Source: Solirubrobacterales bacterium
GTDB lineage: Bacteria; Actinomycetota; Thermoleophilia; Solirubrobacterales; 70-9
Length of the DNA stretch: 11,013 bases
Direction of reading: 5' to 3'
Assembly (NCBI GenBank): GCA_030152505.1
Contig: JASLJO010000213.1
Location: 1 to 11,013 of the forward strand
Shown here piece after piece: positions 1 to 5,561 of the stretch (within the stretch, counting starts at the first letter, position 1; every line of letters starts with the position of its first letter). A program made the position numbers and the translations under genes. The notes under the pieces were generated by a model, which was not told where the DNA came from, made no database searches, and worked only from the letters and a program-made list of their open reading frames with translations.

Positions 1-364
1 GCGCCGCCTCGTCCCCCCCGGTCCCGGCCCGGATCTCGACCAGCACGTTCTTGGCGTCGTTCGGATCGCGCTCGACCATCGCCAGCCGGATCTCCTCCTC
101 CAGCTCCTCCAACCGCCCCGGCGCCTCGTCGACCACCTTGCGCAGCTCGGCATCCTCTCCTTCCTCCAACAGCTCCCGGGCGCCCTCCAGATCGTCCTTC
201 AACGTCCGGTACTCCCCCGCCAACGCCTGTGCAGGCTGAAGCTCCCGATACTCCCGCCCCACTTCCGCATACCTCTCGCGGTCCCCAATGACGGCAGGGT
301 CAGACATCTCCCGCTCCAGCTCGGAGAAGCGTGCCTCTATCTGCTCGACGAGTGAGTCGATCAT
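1..364 (-). CDS. prfA: Peptide chain release factor 1 (RF1), N-terminal part, cut by the window edge
   Basis: RF1 recognises UAA and UAG stop codons on the ribosome and triggers release of the finished peptide. Reading the minus strand from the ATG at 364 gives about 121 residues beginning MIDSLVEQIEARFSELE. They contain the RF1 N-terminal helical domain pattern (SDPAV..D..RY, then EYRELQPAQAL) and end in EIRAGTGGDEAA, the conserved start of the RF1/RF2 core. The stop-codon reading loop and the GGQ catalytic motif lie beyond position 1. It is the third gene of an apparent operon, 55 bases after the DUF1385 gene. The ATG has no clear Shine-Dalgarno sequence, and a 9-bp hairpin lies in the gap. 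RF2 is the only close alternative; the N-terminal pattern and the L31 neighbour favour RF1. Confidence 0.93.
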   Translation of the reverse strand, partial: MIDSLVEQIEARFSELEREMSDPAVIGDRERYAEVGREYRELQPAQALAGEYRTLKDDLEGARELLEEGEDAELRKVVDEAPGRLEELEEEIRLAMVERDPNDAKNVLVEIRAGTGGDEAA

Positions 365-386
365 GCAGCTAACGATAAGCGCAGCT

Positions 387-416
387 CGGGCGGGTGGCGT
401 CGACAGGACCCGCCCG
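387..416 (-). terminator. Hairpin between the DUF1385 gene and prfA
   Basis: CGGGCGGGT (387-395) and ACCCGCCCG (408-416) form a perfect 9-bp GC-rich stem with a 12-base loop. Read on the minus strand it begins 3 bases after the TAG stop of the DUF1385 gene and ends about 22 bases before the prfA start. No run of T follows, so it is not a classical intrinsic terminator. It could be a U-less terminator or attenuator that lowers prfA expression, or an mRNA processing or stabilising structure. Confidence 0.45.
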
Positions 417-419
417 CCG

Positions 420-1427
420 CTACGCGACTATCTCTATGGGCGACTCGCCGGCCTCAGCCGGCTTCTCCTCAGCCAACACCTTCTCCAGCGCCGCGATCGC
501 AACCGCCAGCTGCTCTTCGTCGGGCTCGCGGGTGGTCAGGTTCTGCAGCATCAGCCCCGGCCACATCACCGCCCGCACCCAGCGTTTGCGCCGGTTCCTG
601 CCGGCCCACTTGATCACCTCGTAGGAGAGGCCGGCGATCAGTGGGATGCCGAGGATGCGCGAGGCCAGTAACCAGTACCAGGCCGGCAACCCGATCGGGG
701 CGAAGACGAAGATCGCCAGCACCATGACGATCAGCAGGAAGCTGGTACCGCAGCGCGGGTGCAGGCGCGAGTAGAGCTTCGCCCGCGAGGGGACCAGCTC
801 GTCCTCGGCCTCATAGCAGGAGATCGTCTTGTGCTCGGCGCCGTGGTACTCGAAGACACGACGCAGGTCGGGCAGGCGGCTGATCGCGGCGATGTAGGCG
901 ATGAAGATCGCCGTGCGCAGGATTCCCTCGACCAGCCAGAAGAGAAACGCGTTGCCGAGCTGGTCCTTGATCAGACTGGTCAACCCGACCGGGACGACGA
1001 AGAAGAGCCCGACGGCCAGGGCCATCGAGAGGACGATCGTCAGACCCCAGACCCAGCCACCGATCTCCTCCTTCTCGCCCTTCTCGTCGGGCTCCAACTG
1101 GGCGTTGGCCGAGATCGCCAGGGCGCGGAAGCCGATCTTCAGCGACTCGCCGAGAGCGACGACGCCGCGGATGACCGGCACGCGCCAGAGCCGGTGACGC
1201 TTCGCCCAGGGCACCAGCGCTTCGGAACTGAGCTCGACCTGGCCCTCGGGGTTTCGCACGGCGACGGCCCAGGTCGAGACGCCGCGCATCATCACTCCCT
1301 CGAGCACCGCCTGGCCTCCGACCGGCGCGTCGCGCTTGGCGACCAGCGCCCCGTCGGGCATGCGCAGAGGGTCCGCCCCGTTGGCAGAGGCGGCCTCAGC
1401 CCGCGGAGAGGCTGTCTCCGCGGCCAT
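420..1427 (-). CDS. yqhQ: DUF1385 (YqhQ-type) multi-pass membrane protein
   Basis: This 335-residue protein matches the DUF1385/YqhQ family, which has no assigned biochemical function. Visible signatures are GGQAVLEGVMMRG at residues 37-49 and FEYHGAEHKTISCYE at 192-206, followed by the conserved HPRCGTSFL at 223-231. Hydrophobic segments lie near residues 127-150, 160-182, 228-247 and 248-266. The first 30 or so residues are Ala/Glu-rich and weakly conserved in character, so a start at Met23 is possible, although neither start has a good ribosome binding site. The ATG used lies 3 bases after the L31 stop codon, which suggests translational coupling. Its place between rpmE and prfA implies co-expression with translation genes; that does not prove a role in translation. 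Confidence 0.88.
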   Translation of the reverse strand: MAAETASPRAEAASANGADPLRMPDGALVAKRDAPVGGQAVLEGVMMRGVSTWAVAVRNPEGQVELSSEALVPWAKRHRLWRVPVIRGVVALGESLKIGFRALAISANAQLEPDEKGEKEEIGGWVWGLTIVLSMALAVGLFFVVPVGLTSLIKDQLGNAFLFWLVEGILRTAIFIAYIAAISRLPDLRRVFEYHGAEHKTISCYEAEDELVPSRAKLYSRLHPRCGTSFLLIVMVLAIFVFAPIGLPAWYWLLASRILGIPLIAGLSYEVIKWAGRNRRKRWVRAVMWPGLMLQNLTTREPDEEQLAVAIAALEKVLAEEKPAEAGESPIEIVA

Positions 1428-1430
1428 TGC

Positions 1431-1646
1431 TTACTTCGAGGCCTTGGCGTGCTTGGCGGCGCGCCGCTGGAACCGCTCGACCCGCCCGCCGGTGTCGACG
1501 AGCTTCTGCTTGCCGGTGTAGAACGGGTGGCACTCCGAGCAGAGCTCGACGTGCAGATCGTCCACCGTGGCACGGGTGTAGAACTGGTTGCCGCACGAGC
1601 AATGCACGTTGGCGAGTTGGTACTCCGGGTGAATTCCTGCCTTCAT
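1431..1646 (-). CDS. rpmE: 50S ribosomal protein L31, zinc-binding form
   Basis: L31 is a small protein of the large ribosomal subunit that helps form the bridge to the small subunit. The 71-residue product begins MKAGIHPEYQ and carries the four zinc-ribbon cysteines of the C+ form: C16 and C18 (HCSCGNQF) and C36 and C39 (CSECHPFYTGKQKL), then the typical DTGGRVERFQRR. The length is normal for the family. The same frame stays open upstream to 1769, but the conserved N-terminus fixes the start at the ATG at 1646. A purine stretch (GGAAGG) lies only 2 bases before that ATG. It is the first gene of the rpmE-DUF1385-prfA operon. In many bacteria zinc-type L31 is replaced by a C- paralogue under zinc starvation; none is visible here. 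Confidence 0.97.
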   Translation of the reverse strand: MKAGIHPEYQLANVHCSCGNQFYTRATVDDLHVELCSECHPFYTGKQKLVDTGGRVERFQRRAAKHAKASK

Positions 1647-1692
1647 CGCCTTCCAAGGATAGAGAAGTGCGCAAAGAACGCCTGCGCGAGGG

Positions 1693-1721
1693 TTGTGAAA
1701 AGGCTCTCTCCTGCCGATAGC
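1693..1721 (+). promoter_or_regulatory. Weak candidate promoter for the GGDEF gene
   Basis: TTGTGA at 1693-1698 and GATAGC at 1716-1721 are spaced by 17 bases inside the 80-base gap between the divergent rpmE and GGDEF starts. The -10 match is only 3 of 6. The -10 box ends 5 bases before the ATG at 1727 and no Shine-Dalgarno sequence is present, so the transcript would be leaderless or nearly so. The opposite promoter for rpmE must lie in the same gap; TATCCT at 1661-1656 on the minus strand is a possible -10 box, but I see no convincing -35 box for it. Confidence 0.3.
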
Positions 1722-1726
1722 TGAGC

Positions 1727-3262
1727 ATGACGCCAGGCCAATCGACCGTTCCCGACAGCAGGCTCGCACGCAGCCTGCGTGTGGCGCTGGCAGTCCTGCT
1801 ATTCGGCGGCACCGCGCTGATCGCCCTCCACTACTGGCTCGGCGTCGGCGCGGGCCTCCATGGCGTGCTCAGTTCCGGCGTCTACGACGCGGTGATCCTG
1901 GGCGCCGGCGTCGCCTGCCTGGTGAGGGCCTCCCTATTCGGCCGCGAGCGCAACGCCTGGATCCTGATCGGAGCCGCGATCCTCGCGTGGGGGGCCGCCG
2001 AGGTCTACTGGTCGATCGCCATCGAAGACAACCCGAGCGCTCCCTATCCCTCACCCGCCGACGTCGGCTACCTGGTCTTCTATCCGCTCGCCTACGGGGG
2101 ACTGGCGCTGCTCGTCCGCGCTCGCGCCCACGAGATCAACTGGCGACTGTGGATGGACGGGGTGATCGCCGCTCTGGGAACGGCGGCCCTGGGCGCCGCC
2201 TTCGTCTTCGACTTCGTCGCTGAGAAAGCCGAAGGGACGCCGATCGAAGTGGCAACCACGCTTGCCTATCCGCTCGGCGACATCGGCATGCTGGCCATTG
2301 TCATCGGCGTGGTCGCGCTGACCGGATGGCGCCCCGGTCGCACCTGGTCGCTGCTGCTCGCCGGCCTGGCGGCGCTGGTCGTCGCCGACATTGCCTACAC
2401 CCTGCAACTGACCGACGAAGCCCTACCGGGCGGCAGCTGGATCGAACCCATCTACCTGATCTCAGCCGTATGCCTGGGCGCGTCCGTATGGCAGCCTGCC
2501 GCGGCGGCCGAGATCAGCTCTTCCGGCGACCACCGCCGCGAGATGATCGTCCCGGCGGTCTTCGCCGGGGTGATGATCGGCCTCTTCGCGATGCAGTACT
2601 TCAGCGCCACGAGCGGGCTCTCGACGGTCCTCTGGGCATCGACGATGACCGCCGTGATCGTGCGCCTGGCGATGAGCGACCGCGAGAACAAGCGACTGCT
2701 CGAGCAGGTGCGGACCGACCATCTGACCGGACTCGGCAACCGGGGGCGGATGCAGGTCGACCTGCCCGTGCAGTTCGCCCAGGCGAGCGAGGAGAGCCCG
2801 ATCATGCTGCTGCTCTTCGACCTCAACGGCTTCAAGCACTACAACGACACCCTCGGCCACGCCGCCGGGGACGAGCTGCTGGCCGGCATCGGGCGGACGC
2901 TGTCGGGGGCGCTCGGCGACGAAGGAGTCGGCTACCGGATCGGCGGCGACGAGTTCTGCGTGCTGCTCGTCTGCCCACCTGAGCGCTTCGACGCGCTGAC
3001 GCGTGCGGCCCTCGAGGCGATGACCGTGGTCGGCCCGGGCTATGAGGTGGGTGCGTCCGTGGGCGCGGTCAGTGTGCCCACCGAGGAGAGCGAGCCCTTG
3101 CCCGCGCTGCGGCTCGCCGATGCCCGTATGTACGCACAGAAGGAGTCGCGCCGCACGCTAACGGCTGAGTCCGGCGAGGAGAAGGTCGAGAGTGCGGCCG
3201 ACCTCGATTCGCATCAACTCCGGGTCAGCGGCCCGCGCGACGAGCATCGCCGCCTCGTCTAA
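1727..3262 (+). CDS. Membrane-anchored diguanylate cyclase (GGDEF domain)
   Basis: It probably makes cyclic di-GMP from two GTP at the inner face of the membrane. Residues 15-316 hold about eight to ten hydrophobic segments (for example 17-37, 51-69, 77-97, 112-131, 180-200, 206-226, 272-292, 297-314), likely a membrane sensor; I cannot name its family. The GGDEF domain spans about 328-476: DHLTGLGNR (331-339), metal-binding D365 in LLFDLNGFK, NDTLGH (373-378), D382, and the intact signature GGDEF at 406-410. The RxxD product-inhibition site normally found just upstream is absent (GDEG there). No EAL or HD-GYP domain follows. Residues 478-511 are encoded antisense to the TetR gene and lie outside the domain. 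The ATG at 1727 has no ribosome binding site. Confidence 0.9.
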   Translation: MTPGQSTVPDSRLARSLRVALAVLLFGGTALIALHYWLGVGAGLHGVLSSGVYDAVILGAGVACLVRASLFGRERNAWILIGAAILAWGAAEVYWSIAIEDNPSAPYPSPADVGYLVFYPLAYGGLALLVRARAHEINWRLWMDGVIAALGTAALGAAFVFDFVAEKAEGTPIEVATTLAYPLGDIGMLAIVIGVVALTGWRPGRTWSLLLAGLAALVVADIAYTLQLTDEALPGGSWIEPIYLISAVCLGASVWQPAAAAEISSSGDHRREMIVPAVFAGVMIGLFAMQYFSATSGLSTVLWASTMTAVIVRLAMSDRENKRLLEQVRTDHLTGLGNRGRMQVDLPVQFAQASEESPIMLLLFDLNGFKHYNDTLGHAAGDELLAGIGRTLSGALGDEGVGYRIGGDEFCVLLVCPPERFDALTRAALEAMTVVGPGYEVGASVGAVSVPTEESEPLPALRLADARMYAQKESRRTLTAESGEEKVESAADLDSHQLRVSGPRDEHRRLV

Positions 3263-3757
3263 GGCCCCCATCAGCACGTGAGCGAGTGGCCGTACCGGCT
3301 GCTCGGCGATTGCGCCGGTCTCGACCGCCGCCTGCAGGGTCGCCTCGATCAGCCCGAGGCCGTGCTCGGCGGCGATCTCACGCCAGCGATCCCAGCCGAG
3401 CACTGAAGGCCCGTCGATCAGGACGATCCGCTGCACGTCGGCTTCGGTGCAGGCCTGCAGAAACATCTCGGCCCCAAGCCGCATGGCTCCCAACGGGTCG
3501 GTCGCGCCGCCGCTCAGCGCCCCGTCGGCGATCCGCTGCGCCAGCTCGGCCTCGATCTGTTCGTAGATGGCCTCGAAGAGCTCGCGCTTGCCGTCGAAGT
3601 GGTGGTAGAGGGCTCCACGGGTGACGCCAGCGGTGCGCACGATCTCCTCGGTGCCGACACCGCCGTAGCCGCGCTCCGCGAAGAGCGCCCGCGCCGCCTC
3701 GATCAACGCGGCGCGCGTCGCTCCTGACCGCTCGACCTGGGTTCGTTTGACATTCAT
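3158..3757 (-). CDS. TetR/AcrR-family transcriptional regulator
   Basis: This 199-residue protein is a typical one-component repressor. The N-terminal helix-turn-helix domain covers about residues 14-62: ALIEAARALFAERGYGG, then TEEIVRTAGVTRGALYHHF with the recognition helix, then GKRELFEAIYE. The helical C-terminal half (about 85-199) would bind an unknown ligand and form the dimer. The reading frame stays open far upstream, but the ATG at 3757 starts just before the conserved domain and fits the promoter geometry. The gene diverges from the alpha/beta hydrolase at 3818, and a palindrome overlaps its own start codon, so autoregulation and control of the hydrolase are likely. Its 3' end overlaps the convergent GGDEF gene by 105 bases. 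It has no Shine-Dalgarno sequence and its leader would be very short. Confidence 0.93.
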   Translation of the reverse strand: MNVKRTQVERSGATRAALIEAARALFAERGYGGVGTEEIVRTAGVTRGALYHHFDGKRELFEAIYEQIEAELAQRIADGALSGGATDPLGAMRLGAEMFLQACTEADVQRIVLIDGPSVLGWDRWREIAAEHGLGLIEATLQAAVETGAIAEQPVRPLAHVLMGALDEAAMLVARAADPELMRIEVGRTLDLLLAGLSR

Positions 3758-3775
3758 ACTGTCTGTATGTAATTT
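3747..3775 (+). promoter_or_regulatory. Promoter of the alpha/beta hydrolase gene
   Basis: A perfect -35 box TTGACA (3747-3752) is followed after 17 bases by TAATTT (3770-3775); TGTAAT (3768-3773, 15-base spacing) is an alternative -10 box. Expected transcription start is near 3782. The resulting leader of about 36 bases contains the strong ribosome binding site GAGGAGG (3806-3812), 5 bases before the ATG at 3818. The candidate TetR operator fills most of the spacer. Confidence 0.7.
3755..3769. promoter_or_regulatory. Candidate TetR operator palindrome
   Basis: CATAC (3755-3759) and GTATG (3765-3769) are exact inverted repeats around a 5-base centre, an arrangement typical of TetR/AcrR operators. 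The site lies between the -35 and -10 boxes of the hydrolase promoter. On the other strand it lies just downstream of the tetR -10 box and includes the tetR start codon (3757-3755). A bound dimer could therefore block both promoters. Binding by this TetR is inferred from position and symmetry. Confidence 0.65.
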
Positions 3776-3799
3776 AGCCCTTCCGTCGGCCGGAAACAA
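3771..3799 (-). promoter_or_regulatory. Promoter of the tetR gene
   Basis: On the minus strand TTGTTT (3799-3794) is followed after 17 bases by TAAATT (3776-3771). Its -10 box overlaps the -10 box of the divergent hydrolase promoter. Transcription would start near 3764, inside the operator, giving a leader of only about 7 bases before the ATG at 3757. This agrees with the absence of a ribosome binding site. Confidence 0.55.
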
Positions 3800-3817
3800 T
3801 CTTTCGAGGAGGACGCG

Positions 3818-4654
3818 ATGAGCCAGCCAGAGCAGCGCCACGAAGTCGACCTGCCAGCGGGGAGGGTGCGCTACCGCGAGGCCGGCGAGGGCAAGCCGGT
3901 CGTCTTCGTCCACGGCTATCTGGTCGATGGCCGCCTTTGGGACGGCGTCGTCGACGGGCTCGCCGGCCGCTGCCGCTGCCTCGCCCCGGACTGGCCGATC
4001 GGCGCACAGCAGATCGCGATGAAGCCCGACGCCGACCTCTCCCCCTACGGGGTCGCGGCGATCATCGCAAGCTTCCTCGAGGCGCTCGACCTCGAGGACG
4101 TGACGATCGTCGGCAACGACTCGGGCGGAGCGATGTCGCAGGTCCTCGTCACCCGCCACCCGGAGCGGATCGGCCGCCTCGTCCTCACCAACTGCGACAC
4201 CCACGAGAACTTCCCGCCGGGGGTCTTCAAGGCGATGCCGCCGATCGCGGCCCTGCCGGGCGGGATGGCTGTGCTGGCGGCGCCGTTCAGGATCGGCGCC
4301 CTCGCCCGCGCGGCCTTCAAGCCCTTCTCGAAGAAACCGATCCCGGCCGAGCTCGTCGCCTCCTGGATGGAGCCCGGCCTGCACGATCCCGACGTCAAAC
4401 GCGACGTCAAGAAGGTGACGACCGGAATGAACAAGCGCTACACGCTGGAGGCGGCGGAGAAGCTGCGCGGCTCCGACCTCCCCATTCTGCTCACCTGGGC
4501 GCAGGGCGACAGGTTCTTCCCGCTCAAGTACGCGCAGCGGCTCGTCGCCGACACGCCGAACGCACGCCTGGTCGAGATTCCCGACTCGGCGACCTTCGTG
4601 CCGCTCGATCAGCCACGGCGGCTCGCCGACGAGATCGCCGCCTTTATCTCGTAG
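3818..4654 (+). CDS. Alpha/beta hydrolase with aspartate at the nucleophile position
   Basis: The 278-residue protein has the alpha/beta hydrolase fold, without signal peptide or membrane segment, so it should be cytoplasmic. Oxyanion-side motif VHGY is at 31-34. The nucleophile elbow is GNDSGG (99-104), which places Asp101 where serine hydrolases have Ser; haloalkane and fluoroacetate dehalogenases and epoxide hydrolases also use Asp there. D231 (WAQGDRFFP) fits the acid position. The catalytic His expected near the C-terminus is missing: DSATFVPLDQP (256-266) puts Thr259 there. It lacks the Trp after the nucleophile typical of haloalkane dehalogenases and the HGxP motif of epoxide hydrolases. 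The substrate is unknown. The start is fixed by GAGGAGG at 3806-3812. Control by the divergent TetR suggests induction by a small molecule. Confidence 0.9.
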   Translation: MSQPEQRHEVDLPAGRVRYREAGEGKPVVFVHGYLVDGRLWDGVVDGLAGRCRCLAPDWPIGAQQIAMKPDADLSPYGVAAIIASFLEALDLEDVTIVGNDSGGAMSQVLVTRHPERIGRLVLTNCDTHENFPPGVFKAMPPIAALPGGMAVLAAPFRIGALARAAFKPFSKKPIPAELVASWMEPGLHDPDVKRDVKKVTTGMNKRYTLEAAEKLRGSDLPILLTWAQGDRFFPLKYAQRLVADTPNARLVEIPDSATFVPLDQPRRLADEIAAFIS

Positions 4655-4655
4655 C

Positions 4656-4675
4656 GCGGTCGAGTTTTCGACCGC
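4656..4675 (+). terminator. Hairpin directly after the hydrolase stop codon
   Basis: GCGGTCGA (4656-4663) and TCGACCGC (4668-4675) form a perfect 8-bp stem with a 4-base loop, starting 1 base after the TAG stop at 4652-4654. No T-run follows directly; T-runs appear only at 4719-4723 and 4736-4741. It is likely a transcript-end or stabilising structure for the hydrolase mRNA. Confidence 0.5.
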
Positions 4676-4907
4676 TATGCGGTTCAAACCTCTACCGCGG
4701 TTGGCGGAGTTTGGGTGATTTTTCGCTACTTGCGGTTTTTTCGTCTGACGGAGGGTGGAGACTGCCGAAACGCCCCCTACAGGACGGAGAGCCAAGCATG
4801 GCCCAGGAGATCTTCGACCAGGATAGGCCTCAGAGGAGGAGCGCGATGGCACGGCGGCTCGACGAAGCCTTTGCCGGCTGTGACCAGTGGACGCTTGCCC
4901 CGCCGAG
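4676..4907. other. Intergenic region between convergent genes, with repeats and T-runs
   Basis: No recognisable gene fills this gap. Motif GCGGT, already present in the preceding hairpin, recurs at 4679, 4697 and 4732. Possible stems are GCGGT/ACCGC (4679-4683 with 4694-4698) and CCGC/GCGG (4695-4698 with 4704-4707). T-runs at 4719-4723 and 4736-4741 suit termination on the plus strand. From about 4790 an open frame with ATGs at 4798 and 4846 begins; the second has a consensus ribosome binding site (AGGAGGA, 4834-4840). It runs to 5010, antisense to the deacetylase end, and has no recognisable product. I could not match the region to a known riboswitch. Confidence 0.4.
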
Positions 4908-5561
4908 TCAGCGACGCAGCGAGGAGATCTTCAGCCCAGCGCTGGCGAGCTCCTCGAGGATGATCGGCAGAGCGGCCACCGTACGCGCCCAGGAACCGGG
5001 GGCGCTGTAGTAGTCGGCATCGTGCAGTAGGACGATGTCGCCGTCGCCGGCCGAACCGGTCGCCAGTCGGGCGATCGAACGTCCCGTTGCGCGCCCGCGC
5101 CAGTCCCTCCCCCACTGCGACCAGAGCACAGGGCGCCAGCCGCGGCGGCGAACGAATCGAAGGGCCGCGCCGCTGTAGATGCCGTAGGGCGGGCGGTGAT
5201 CGGCGATCGCCTGCCCGGCGGCCTCCTCTATCGCCGCGCGGCCGCGTTCGGCGTCCTCACGAAACTGCCGACCGGTCAGCCACAGCGCGTTGCGATGGCG
5301 GTGACAGTGCAACTCGACCCGGTGACCGGCGGCGACGATCTCGGCGACCAGGGCCGGGCGACGCTCGGCCTGCTCGCCGGCCAGGAAGAAGGTCGCCGGC
5401 GCGCTCGCCTCGCGCAGGATCTCGAGCACGAGCGGCGTGCCCTGTGGATGCGGGCCATCGTCGAAGGTGAGCGCGACGCCCTCCACCCCCTCCTGGCGCC
5501 GCAGGATCCCCAGCCGCGCCGCGACCCGCGGCGACACGGGCGCCAGCGGCGCTCCGATCAA
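4908..5561 (-). CDS. NodB-type polysaccharide deacetylase, cytoplasmic
   Basis: This metal-dependent carbohydrate esterase 4 homologue should remove an N-acyl group from a sugar. All NodB motifs are intact in the 217 residues: TFDDGP (32-37, D34 and D35), the HxxxH metal pair H85/H89 in ELHCHRHRN, RPPYG (123-127), DW (153-154) and LLHDAD (178-183). There is no signal peptide or membrane anchor, so it would act in the cytoplasm or on the inner membrane face, unlike secreted peptidoglycan deacetylases. The frame is open to 6359, but that part is a shadow of the upstream gene. The TTG at 5561 overlaps the previous gene's stop (TTGA), a usual coupled junction; GTG at 5537 is an alternative. It is the last gene of the minus-strand cassette and may deacylate the glycolipid made by it. 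Confidence 0.9.
   Translation of the reverse strand: MIGAPLAPVSPRVAARLGILRRQEGVEGVALTFDDGPHPQGTPLVLEILREASAPATFFLAGEQAERRPALVAEIVAAGHRVELHCHRHRNALWLTGRQFREDAERGRAAIEEAAGQAIADHRPPYGIYSGAALRFVRRRGWRPVLWSQWGRDWRGRATGRSIARLATGSAGDGDIVLLHDADYYSAPGSWARTVAALPIILEELASAGLKISSLRR

Noticed and set aside
759..1724. Long plus-strand open frame of 321 codons
   Set aside because: It is the antisense shadow of the DUF1385 and L31 genes, rich in Arg/Asp/Gly as expected from GC-rich reverse frames, with no domain.
3758..4852. Upstream extension of the TetR frame
   Set aside because: The frame is open across the hydrolase gene, but the protein start is fixed by the helix-turn-helix domain, the ATG at 3757 and the promoter upstream of it.
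4736..4900. Possible riboswitch (c-di-GMP or c-di-AMP type) before the small plus-strand frame
   Set aside because: I could not find the conserved core bases of either class, and no regulated gene follows on that strand.
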